From Acidobacteriota bacterium (GTDB lineage Bacteria > Acidobacteriota > Vicinamibacteria > Vicinamibacterales > Vicinamibacteraceae), in the NCBI GenBank assembly GCA_023427865.1, contig JAEYZV010000534.1, forward strand, positions 1 to 9,540: 9,540 bases of DNA, read 5' to 3'. The position numbers were made by a program, and so were the translations under genes. The notes beneath the pieces were generated by a model. That model searched no databases and was not told the DNA's origin. It saw only the letters and a program-made list of their open reading frames with translations. This document shows, piece by piece, positions 1 through 6,060 of the stretch (the stretch's first letter is position 1; each line of letters opens with the position of its first letter).

Positions 1-5
1 GCGCG

Positions 6-83
6 CCCTACCTCCCCAGCGCCTACTCCCCAGCGCCTACCGTCCCGGTGCCCTACCGTCCCGGTGCCCTACCTTCCCGAGCG
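6..83. repeat. Five imperfect ~16-bp tandem repeats
   Basis: Five head-to-tail units of 14-17 bp lie at 6-21, 22-35, 36-50, 51-66 and 67-83. The third and fourth are nearly identical (CCTACCGTCCCGGTG core); the first two end in CCCCAGCG and the last in CCCGAGCG. Three units carry GCCCTACC, the reverse complement of the GGTAGGGC found again at 5465-5472. The array sits just beyond the 3' end of the minus-strand VWA gene and encodes nothing recognisable. It is probably an intergenic repeat of the host genome. The array may continue beyond the left edge of the window. Confidence 0.75.
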
Positions 84-91
84 TTCTTTCC

Positions 92-105
92 CGGCCGTTC
101 GGCCG
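92..105 (-). terminator. Weak hairpin downstream of the VWA gene
   Basis: CGGCCG, TT, CGGCCG forms a 6-bp GC stem with a 2-nt loop in the linear reading, so the real loop would need to open the closing pairs. It lies 18 bp past the stop codon of the minus-strand gene. In the minus direction it is followed by GGAAAG and not by a U run, so it does not match a classical intrinsic terminator. It may help stop transcription or be chance in GC-rich DNA. Confidence 0.25.
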
Positions 106-122
106 CGCCCTGCGCGCGCCAC

Positions 123-2669
123 CTAGCTTCCCTGCTTCTCGAAGCGGACCGGCCCGTCGTGGCGGGTGACGCCAGCGACGGCGAACGGCGCGGTGACCGT
201 GGCGGTGACCGTCGCGCCCTCGGCCGGCGTGACCTCACGCCAGGTGATGACGAGCGCGTCGCCGTCGCGCCGCGCACCGGTGAACTCGACACGGTAGCCG
301 TTGGTCGGGCGGTTGCCGAGGAACACGCCGACGACCATCATCTCGTTGAAGGCCACCTCCGGTGCGTTCTGCTTGGTCGGCAACGACGTCCACAGGCTGC
401 GCCATTCCTCCGGGCTGCGGATGACGGCCTCGCGGGCGGCGGCGCCGTTGCTCAACGGCCCGTGGGCGATGGGGACCAGCCGCGGGCCCGACGCATCGGT
501 ACCCGGCGCGGCCGGTCCATAGATCGCCACCGTGAGCTCGCGCGATACCGGCCCCTTGTCCTTGAGCGTCGGCGTGGCTTCCACCTTCAGGACGTAGAGC
601 CCCGGGGTGACGTCCTGCAGCGGCACCTGGAACTGCACGCCGTAGCCGCCGCGCCCGCCGCCGATCTCCGACGACTTCCGCTCGTCGTTGGTGCTGAACA
701 CGCGGGTGCCATCCACGGCCGTCAGCGTCGTCGTGACGTTGACCGAGTGCGCCGGCTGCAGTGCGTCGTACACGTCCACGTAGCCGAAGATCGTCTCGGC
801 CGTCGCGAACCCGCGAGTCGTGCTCGGCGGCGCGGGCAGCAGCTTCTTGAGTTCCTCGTCGACACGCGGGGTCGGAGTGAGCCCGGCGCCGCTCGACGAG
901 AGCAGGATGCCGCTCATGGCCAGCGGCTCCTTCGAGAAGTCGGGCACCTCGAGATCGGTGAACACCGAGCCCACGGCGCCGCCGTTGGCCTCGCGGGCGG
1001 CCACGCGCAGCTGGTAGCGCCCGGGCGGCAGATCCAGCGTCGCCACCGACCGGATGCCCGTCTGCATCATCAGGTCGCGCGTCTGCTTGCGCAGCTTCAG
1101 ATCGAGGTTCGTGCGATCGCCATCGGGCACCTTGCCGTTCTGGTCCATCGCCATCATCGAGATCTCGAGCTGGTTGGTGAAGGCGTCCCCGCTCTCCTTC
1201 AAGGCGAGCTTGTCGCCCTCCACCTGCACGGTCACCGTCACGGCCGCCGTCTTGTTCGCACCCTTGAACGGCGCCGCGTGGACCGACAGGTCCAGGCCAG
1301 GGGTGGGCAGGGCGGCGTTGAGCGCGTCGCGCACGGCCACCGACGTGCCTGCCGCGCCCGCGTCGGCACGCCGGCTCTCTTCCTTCTCCTTCGGGGCGAT
1401 GTAGGCCTTGCGCGCGATCACCTTCAGGCCCGGACGATTGACCTTCACCTCGATGCGGCGCACGCGGCCATCGCGGCGCTCGTTGGTCGGGTAGTAGCCG
1501 AGCAGGTAGTAGTTGCTGTTGTCGCGGACGATGCGGTCGTAGATGCGGCTGAAGTCGTTGCTGTTGACCGAGTACGCGCCGCCGGTCTCCTCGGCCAGCG
1601 ACATCAGGCTGTTCTGCGCGAGCCGCTGCTCGTCGCGGACGTTCCACGGGTTGAGCCCGAGCGTCACGTCCTGCGGCGGGGCTTCCATGTCCATTTCGTC
1701 GTCGGACATCGCCACCAGGCCACGCGGGTCGATGGTGTAGTAGGCGACGTTGCTGCGCGTGGCGGCGCCGATCGCGTCGCGCATGGCGAAGAGCACGTCG
1801 CTCGCGAAGCGGGCGCCGGTGTTGACGCCCATCACGTCGGTGATGTCGTAGTCGATGCCTTCGCTGAAGTAGAGCACCGACTTGCGGCTGCCGTTCACGG
1901 TGTCGAGCAGGCGCGAGACGTTGCGCAGCGTGTCCATCGAGGAGCGGGCCCAGAACGCGCGCTGCGGGTCGAGCATGTCGAGCGCGCGATCGCGCAGCGC
2001 CCCCTGGCTCTGGTCGCCGCCCTGCTGCTGCAGCTGCTGGACGCGCATCCGGTAGTCGTCGAGGCGTTCGAGCGTGGCCGACCGGAGCTTCATGCCGATC
2101 AGCTTGTCGACGGCGGCAATCATCAGGTCCTTGTTCGTCGTGAACTCCTGTGACGCGTCGCCCCGGCCGCTGGCATGGATCACCGCGACCTGGTCGTTGG
2201 CGGCCACGTGCTTCTCGATGAACTCGCGGACGGCGCGCTTGACCTGGTTGGCGCGCATCGACGTGATGTGGTAGTCGTCGAGCACGATCACGTAGACGCG
2301 CCCGTCGCGGGCACCGCTGTTGGTGGCCACGTCGAACCGCAGGGGGCGTCCGTCGACGAGCGTGCGCTCGGCCTGCCGGAACGGGATCCGCACCGGTGTG
2401 AAGACCGTGACCGTCTGCGGCTTGCCGTCCTCGAACACCTGGAAGTCGGCCTGCGTCAGGTCGCTGACCAGGTTGCCATCATCGTCGGTGACGATGGCCG
2501 ACACCTCCACGTAGTCGATCTGCGCGCGGAACGTCGGCCGCTGTGAGCCGTCCTGCGTCGCCGGGGAGGAAGAGGATGGGGCGGGTGGAGCGCCGCCGCC
2601 CTGCTGGGCCACGAGGGCCGCACCGGCCAACAACGCAAGGATCGCGGTGGACGACACGAGATGACGCAT
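123..2669 (-). CDS. Exported VWFA-domain protein (Acidobacterial type) with PrcB-like C-terminal domain
   Basis: An 848-residue protein, probably secreted or periplasmic; its substrate or partner is unknown. Residues 1-22 form a signal peptide (MRHLV, then a hydrophobic Ala/Leu stretch), followed by a low-complexity Gly/Pro/Ser linker. Residues ~45-95 match the entry segment of the VWFA-related Acidobacterial family (TIGR03436), with VEVSAIVTDDDGN and DFQVFEDGKPQTV. The von Willebrand A fold follows at ~124-395 and ends in YYLLGYYPTNERRDGR, typical of the family. The usual DxSxS metal site is replaced by DDYHITS (131-137). A Gln-rich segment lies near 210-222. Residues ~445-720 look like beta-sandwich modules. 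Residues ~741-848 (EEWRSLW, then VVGVFLGNRPTNGYRVEF) resemble the PrcB C-terminal domain. I chose ATG at 2669 over GTG at 2678 because the GTG is only 3 nt past a TATAAT box. No Shine-Dalgarno sequence is visible. Confidence 0.88.
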   Translation of the reverse strand: MRHLVSSTAILALLAGAALVAQQGGGAPPAPSSSSPATQDGSQRPTFRAQIDYVEVSAIVTDDDGNLVSDLTQADFQVFEDGKPQTVTVFTPVRIPFRQAERTLVDGRPLRFDVATNSGARDGRVYVIVLDDYHITSMRANQVKRAVREFIEKHVAANDQVAVIHASGRGDASQEFTTNKDLMIAAVDKLIGMKLRSATLERLDDYRMRVQQLQQQGGDQSQGALRDRALDMLDPQRAFWARSSMDTLRNVSRLLDTVNGSRKSVLYFSEGIDYDITDVMGVNTGARFASDVLFAMRDAIGAATRSNVAYYTIDPRGLVAMSDDEMDMEAPPQDVTLGLNPWNVRDEQRLAQNSLMSLAEETGGAYSVNSNDFSRIYDRIVRDNSNYYLLGYYPTNERRDGRVRRIEVKVNRPGLKVIARKAYIAPKEKEESRRADAGAAGTSVAVRDALNAALPTPGLDLSVHAAPFKGANKTAAVTVTVQVEGDKLALKESGDAFTNQLEISMMAMDQNGKVPDGDRTNLDLKLRKQTRDLMMQTGIRSVATLDLPPGRYQLRVAAREANGGAVGSVFTDLEVPDFSKEPLAMSGILLSSSGAGLTPTPRVDEELKKLLPAPPSTTRGFATAETIFGYVDVYDALQPAHSVNVTTTLTAVDGTRVFSTNDERKSSEIGGGRGGYGVQFQVPLQDVTPGLYVLKVEATPTLKDKGPVSRELTVAIYGPAAPGTDASGPRLVPIAHGPLSNGAAAREAVIRSPEEWRSLWTSLPTKQNAPEVAFNEMMVVGVFLGNRPTNGYRVEFTGARRDGDALVITWREVTPAEGATVTATVTAPFAVAGVTRHDGPVRFEKQGS

Positions 2670-2681
2670 AGGCAACACGGG

Positions 2682-2687
2682 ATTATA
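2682..2687 (-). promoter_or_regulatory. -10 element (TATAAT) of the VWA gene
   Basis: Read on the minus strand this is a perfect TATAAT, 12 nt before the ATG at 2669. Initiation 6-7 nt downstream would give a leader of only about 4-7 nt, so the mRNA would be close to leaderless. This agrees with the lack of a Shine-Dalgarno sequence. No good -35 box is seen at the expected distance, so the assignment rests on the hexamer and its position. Confidence 0.5.
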
Positions 2688-2713
2688 GGACGGCCGATGC
2701 GCCGGCCCGGCCG

Positions 2714-2719
2714 TATACT
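2714..2719 (+). promoter_or_regulatory. -10 element (TATACT) of the M24 peptidase gene
   Basis: TATACT lies 6 nt before the ATG at 2726, in a region otherwise almost pure G and C. A normal 6-7 nt distance from the -10 box to the start site puts +1 on or next to the A of the ATG, which predicts a leaderless transcript. No Shine-Dalgarno sequence precedes the ATG. There is no convincing -35 box. Upstream DNA is shared with the divergent minus-strand promoter. Confidence 0.5.
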
Positions 2720-2725
2720 TTTCCG

Positions 2726-3907
2726 ATGCCTCTCGACATCGGTGCCATCCAGGCGAGCCTGAAGGCGGCGGGACTCGACGGCTGGCTGCTCTACGACTTC
2801 CACGGGTCCAATCCCGTCGCCCAGTCGCTCGCCGGCCTCACCGGCGCGCCGAAGATGACCACGCGGCGCTGGTACTACTACATCCCCGCCTCCGGCGAGC
2901 CGGCCGGCCTCGTGCACGCCATCGAGCGGCACAACCTCGACGGGCTGCCGGGCACCATGCGCGCCTATGCAGGACGCCGTTCGCTCGACGAGGGGCTCGA
3001 CGCGTTACTTGCCGACGCCGGCCGCATCGCGATGGAGTACTCGCCGTCCTGCGCGATTCCCTATGTGTCGCGCGTGGACGGGGGCACGCTCGAGGCGGTC
3101 CGGCAGCGGGGTGTCGAGGTGGTGTCCTCGGGCGACCTCGTGCAGCAGTTCGAGGCAGTCTGGACGCCGGCGCAGATTGCCACGCACGACGCCGCCTCGG
3201 CCGCGCTCCACCGGATAAAGGACCGCGCGTTCGAGGTGCTCCGGCAGGTATGCGCCGGCACACCGACGACCGAGTACGCCCTTCAGCAGCAGATGGTCGG
3301 CTGGTTCGCCGAAGAAGGGCTCGTCAGCTCCGACCCGCCGGTCGTCGCCGTCATGGCCAACGCCGGCAACCCGCACTACCTGCCCACCGCCTCGTCACAT
3401 GTGACCGTGGAACGGGAACAACTCGTGTTGCTCGATCTGTGGGGGAAGCAGCCGATCGCCGGTTCCGTGTACGCAGACATCACATGGGTGGCGTACACCG
3501 GTGCGCAGGTGCCGCTCGAGATGGCCCGGGCCTTCGAGGCCGTCGCCCGGGCACGCGACGAGGCCGTGCACACCGTGCAGGCTGGCCTCGACGGGGGGCG
3601 GCCCGTGCGAGGATTCGAGGTGGATCGCGCGGCACGCGCCGTCCTCGAAGAGGCGGGCTACGCGGACGCGATCTTGCATCGCACCGGCCATAGCCTGGGC
3701 GAAAGCGTCCATGGGAATGGCGCCCACCTCGACGATTACGAGACGCGGGACGAGCGCCAGCTGTTGCCCGGCTCTGGCTTCACGGTCGAGCCGGGGCTGT
3801 ACTTTCCGACGTTCGGGGTACGAACCGAGATCAACGTGGTCATCATCGGGGCCGAGGCACGTGTCAGCGGCCCGCGCCAGGACGCCATCGCGGCCCTTGC
3901 GCACTGA
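2726..3907 (+). CDS. M24 family metallopeptidase (prolidase/Xaa-Pro aminopeptidase-like)
   Basis: A 393-residue, probably cytoplasmic metallopeptidase; there is no signal peptide. The pita-bread catalytic domain occupies ~150-385 and its five metal ligands can be assigned: D237 (LLDLWGK), D251 (YADITW), H322 (HRTGHSLG), E355 (TVEPGLYF) and E368 (RTEINVV). H217 (NPHY) and H329 (VHGNGAH) fit the substrate-site histidines of the family. Residues 1-145 form a creatinase/prolidase-like N-terminal domain (WYYYIPASGEP, AMEYSP, IPYVSRVDGG). The two aspartates are 14 residues apart, against 11 in most M24 enzymes, so this belongs to a side branch and the exact substrate (Xaa-Pro dipeptides or N-terminal Xaa-Pro) cannot be fixed. 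It opens an apparent two-gene unit, with htrA 19 bp downstream. The start has a -10 box directly before it and no Shine-Dalgarno sequence. Confidence 0.9.
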   Translation: MPLDIGAIQASLKAAGLDGWLLYDFHGSNPVAQSLAGLTGAPKMTTRRWYYYIPASGEPAGLVHAIERHNLDGLPGTMRAYAGRRSLDEGLDALLADAGRIAMEYSPSCAIPYVSRVDGGTLEAVRQRGVEVVSSGDLVQQFEAVWTPAQIATHDAASAALHRIKDRAFEVLRQVCAGTPTTEYALQQQMVGWFAEEGLVSSDPPVVAVMANAGNPHYLPTASSHVTVEREQLVLLDLWGKQPIAGSVYADITWVAYTGAQVPLEMARAFEAVARARDEAVHTVQAGLDGGRPVRGFEVDRAARAVLEEAGYADAILHRTGHSLGESVHGNGAHLDDYETRDERQLLPGSGFTVEPGLYFPTFGVRTEINVVIIGAEARVSGPRQDAIAALAH

Positions 3908-3914
3908 AGGTTGC

Positions 3915-3919
3915 AGGAG
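3915..3919 (+). promoter_or_regulatory. Ribosome binding site of htrA
   Basis: AGGAG is spaced 7 nt from the ATG at 3927. It fixes the htrA start well inside a much longer upstream-open frame that runs through the peptidase gene. It is the clearest Shine-Dalgarno sequence of the window and contrasts with the Shine-Dalgarno-less starts at 2726, 8209 and 9142. Confidence 0.75.
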
Positions 3920-3926
3920 AACACGC

Positions 3927-5456
3927 ATGTCCACTCGCAAGACCACTCTCTTCTATGCCGTGCTGCTGGCGATTGGGTCGGTGGCGATCGGGATGGTGCT
4001 CGCATCGCGCCTCGACCTGTCGCCGGCCTCGGTGGCGCAGCCGGCGATGTCCGCACCGCCGGCCAACAGCGCCCCCATCTCGGGCAGCATCGATGCCACG
4101 ACGTTCCGCACGATTGCCCGGGAGGTGTCGCCGGCCGTCGTGAACATCCGAACCGAGTCGACGCCGCGCACCGAGGAGCTCACCGAGTTCTTCGGCGGCG
4201 AGGACTTCTTCCGCCGCTTCTTCCCGGACCAGCAGCAGGAGCGCCGCCCGAACCGCCAGCGACGCCAGCCGCAGTCGCAGGGCGCCGGCACCGGGTTCAT
4301 CATCGACGCGGCCGAAGGCCTCATCCTCACGAACAACCACGTGGTCGAGAACGCCAACAAGATTCACGTGGCGTTCTTCGGCGACGATGGCGACCTCGAG
4401 TTCGAGGCGAAGATCGTCGGCCGCGACCCGCTCACCGACAGTGCCCTCATCCAGTTGCTGAAGAAGCCCGCCGCCACGCTGCAGCAGGTCCGCTTCGGCG
4501 ATTCCGAGCAGATGCAGCCCGGTGACTTCGTCGTCGCCATCGGCAACCCCTTCAACTTCAACCACACGGTGACCGTCGGCGTGATCAGCGCCCTCGAGCG
4601 GCCGTTCCCGGTGGCAACGCAGCGCAGCGTGAACATGCTGCAGACCGACGCCGCCATCAACCCCGGCAACTCGGGCGGGCCGCTCCTCAACATCCGCGGC
4701 GAAGTCGTCGGCATCAACACCGCCATCCTCAGCGACCGCTCGCAGGCCTCCAACATGGGCATCGGCTTCGCCGTCCCGATCAACCTCGTGCGCGAAATCG
4801 TCCCGCAGCTGCGCTCGGGCAAGGTGACGCGCGGGATGATCGGCGTCTCCATCGTCCCGGTCGATGCGCAGGCGTTCGAGGACCTCGGGCTCACGAGCCG
4901 ATCGGGCGCGATGGTGTCCACCGTCAGCCCGTCCGGACCTGCCGCCAAGGCCGGCTTGAAGCCGCTCGACGTGATCGTCGAGTTCAACGGGAAGGTCGTG
5001 AAGAACCGTGACCTGCTCGTCGACATGGTGACGCGCACGAAGCCAGGCACCACCGTGCCCGTGAAGATCTTGCGTGACGGGAAACCCACGTCGATCAATG
5101 TGACCATCGGCGAGCTCGATCTCGAGGCCGAAGCCGGCCTGACACCGGACGAGGACGAGGTCGTGGAGGAAGTCGGGTTCGGCGTGAACCTCGATGACAT
5201 CACACCGGACATCGCGCGGCGCCTCGACCTGCCGCGCAGCACGAGCGGTGCGCTCGTGACCGACATCGATCCGGGCAGCACGGCCGCGCAGGGCGGGCTC
5301 CGCCGCTTCGACGTCATCACCCAGGTGAACGGCGAACCGGTGACGAGCGCCGCCGACGCCCGCCGCAAGCTGCAGGCGATCGAAAGCGGGCGTCTCGCGC
5401 GACTCCTGGTCGTCCGCGGCGGCCAGGAGCTCGGGCTGGCCATCCGCAAGGAGTAG
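3927..5456 (+). CDS. degQ: HtrA/DegP/DegQ-type periplasmic serine protease, two PDZ domains
   Basis: A 509-residue envelope protease/chaperone that degrades or holds misfolded exported proteins. Residues 8-26 are hydrophobic after a short basic start (MSTRK), giving a signal peptide or membrane anchor with no clear lipobox. The trypsin-like domain spans ~57-295 with an intact catalytic triad: H138 (TNNHVV), D171 (LTDSALIQL) and S249 (NPGNSGGPLL). PDZ1 lies at ~302-395, starting at GMIGVSIVPVD, and PDZ2 at ~417-506, starting at GFGVNLDD; an acidic linker (DEDEVVEE) joins them. Residues 87-120 form a loop rich in Phe, then Arg and Gln (FFRRFFP, then a QRRQPQSQ tail), matching the variable LA loop of the DegP family. 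Length is normal for DegP/DegQ. The 19-bp gap from the M24 peptidase suggests co-transcription. I cannot separate DegP from DegQ, so the symbol is approximate. Confidence 0.95.
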   Translation: MSTRKTTLFYAVLLAIGSVAIGMVLASRLDLSPASVAQPAMSAPPANSAPISGSIDATTFRTIAREVSPAVVNIRTESTPRTEELTEFFGGEDFFRRFFPDQQQERRPNRQRRQPQSQGAGTGFIIDAAEGLILTNNHVVENANKIHVAFFGDDGDLEFEAKIVGRDPLTDSALIQLLKKPAATLQQVRFGDSEQMQPGDFVVAIGNPFNFNHTVTVGVISALERPFPVATQRSVNMLQTDAAINPGNSGGPLLNIRGEVVGINTAILSDRSQASNMGIGFAVPINLVREIVPQLRSGKVTRGMIGVSIVPVDAQAFEDLGLTSRSGAMVSTVSPSGPAAKAGLKPLDVIVEFNGKVVKNRDLLVDMVTRTKPGTTVPVKILRDGKPTSINVTIGELDLEAEAGLTPDEDEVVEEVGFGVNLDDITPDIARRLDLPRSTSGALVTDIDPGSTAAQGGLRRFDVITQVNGEPVTSAADARRKLQAIESGRLARLLVVRGGQELGLAIRKE

Positions 5457-5464
5457 ACGAGTGA

Positions 5465-5490
5465 GGTAGGGCCGGCTGTCCCAGCCGGCC
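5465..5490. repeat. GGTAGGGC motif plus perfect 9-bp palindrome
   Basis: GGCCGGCTG (5470-5478), loop TCC, CAGCCGGCC (5482-5490) makes a perfect 9-bp GC stem, led by GGTAGGGC at 5465-5472. It starts 8 bp after the htrA stop. With no T run after it, it is either a GC-only transcription barrier or a copy of a dispersed REP-like palindrome. The GGTAGGGC octamer recurs in reverse complement at 5-12, 50-57 and 66-73, which favours a dispersed repeat family. Confidence 0.65.
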
Positions 5491-5505
5491 GCCTGCCAGG
5501 ATCCC

Positions 5506-5510
5506 AGGAA
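5506..5510 (+). promoter_or_regulatory. Ribosome binding site of the CYTH gene
   Basis: AGGAA sits 7 nt before GTG at 5518, the same spacing as at htrA. It supports the GTG start, which yields the expected N-terminal motif VEREIKLEF directly after the initiator. Confidence 0.55.
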
Positions 5511-5517
5511 CGAGCGC

Positions 5518-6060
5518 GTGGTCGAACGGGAGATAAAGCTCGAGTTCCCCAGCCTGGAGACCGCGCGCGCGGCGGTGCGCGCACTCGGTCTGCCGGTGCT
5601 GCGCGCGCGGCGACTCCAGGACGACGCGCTCTACGACACGCCAGGTGGGAGCCTGCGCGCGCGTGGCTGCGCCCTGCGGCTCCGGCGCGACAACGACGTC
5701 AGCATCGTGACCTTCAAGGGCCCCGTGGAGCCGGGGCCGATGAAGGTCCGGCCGGAAGTCGAGACCACGGTCGGCGACGGCGGGAGGATGCAGGCCATCC
5801 TGGAGGGGCTTGGCTACACACCCTCGTTCCGCTACCAGAAGTACCGGGAAGAGTACGGCGACGCCACCTGCATCGTCGCCATCGACGAGACTCCCGTGGG
5901 CGTCTTCGTCGAGCTCGAGGGCGAGGCCGCGCGCATCACGACGCTGGCCGACGGCCTCGGATTCGGCCCCGACCGGTACCTCACGCTCTCGTACTTCCGC
6001 CTGCACCAGGAGCGCGGCGCCGCCCTGGGTCTCGGTCCGCACATGATCTTCCCCGCATGA
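5518..6060 (+). CDS. CYTH domain protein, class IV adenylate cyclase (CyaB)-like
   Basis: A 180-residue cytoplasmic protein made of one CYTH (triphosphate tunnel) domain. The N-terminal signature ExExK is present as E3, E5, K7. Further charged strand residues fit the tunnel: DALYDTP (~36-42), RARGCALRLRR (~47-57), TFKGP (~63-67), ETT (~82-84), RYQKYREEY (~105-113), AIDETPVGVFVELEG (~120-134). Members bind a triphosphate with metal ions and act as adenylate cyclase, thiamine triphosphatase or tripolyphosphatase; many bacterial CyaB homologues have no proven cyclase role. Sequence alone does not choose between these. The GTG start has an AGGAA site 7 nt upstream. The stop overlaps the next start (ATGA, 6057-6060), so it is translationally coupled to the nucleotidyltransferase. 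No CHAD domain is attached, unlike many polyphosphate-linked CYTH proteins. Confidence 0.85.
   Translation: MVEREIKLEFPSLETARAAVRALGLPVLRARRLQDDALYDTPGGSLRARGCALRLRRDNDVSIVTFKGPVEPGPMKVRPEVETTVGDGGRMQAILEGLGYTPSFRYQKYREEYGDATCIVAIDETPVGVFVELEGEAARITTLADGLGFGPDRYLTLSYFRLHQERGAALGLGPHMIFPA

Noticed and set aside
1..83. Possible CRISPR array at the left edge
   Set aside because: Units are 14-17 bp, directly abutting and imperfect, with no unique spacers. This is a plain tandem repeat.
235..1647. A 470-codon minus-strand frame within the VWA gene
   Set aside because: It is an Arg/Gly/Ala-rich shifted-frame reading of the same gene with no domain features. The true frame is unbroken over the same region, so there is no frameshift.
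48..2153. A 701-codon open frame on the + strand, antisense to the VWA gene
   Set aside because: Its product is His/Arg/Val-rich with no recognisable domain, as expected from the reverse of a GC-rich gene. The opposite strand encodes a clear signal peptide, VWA and PrcB-like domains.
3501..3926. A 142-codon upstream extension of the HtrA frame
   Set aside because: It overlaps the intact catalytic part of the M24 peptidase in another frame and reads as Arg/Pro/Ser-rich noise. A good AGGAG site and a signal sequence mark the start at 3927.
4364..5584. A 406-codon minus-strand frame opposite HtrA
   Set aside because: It is a Ser/Arg/Pro-rich shadow of the HtrA coding strand. HtrA has a full catalytic triad and both PDZ domains.
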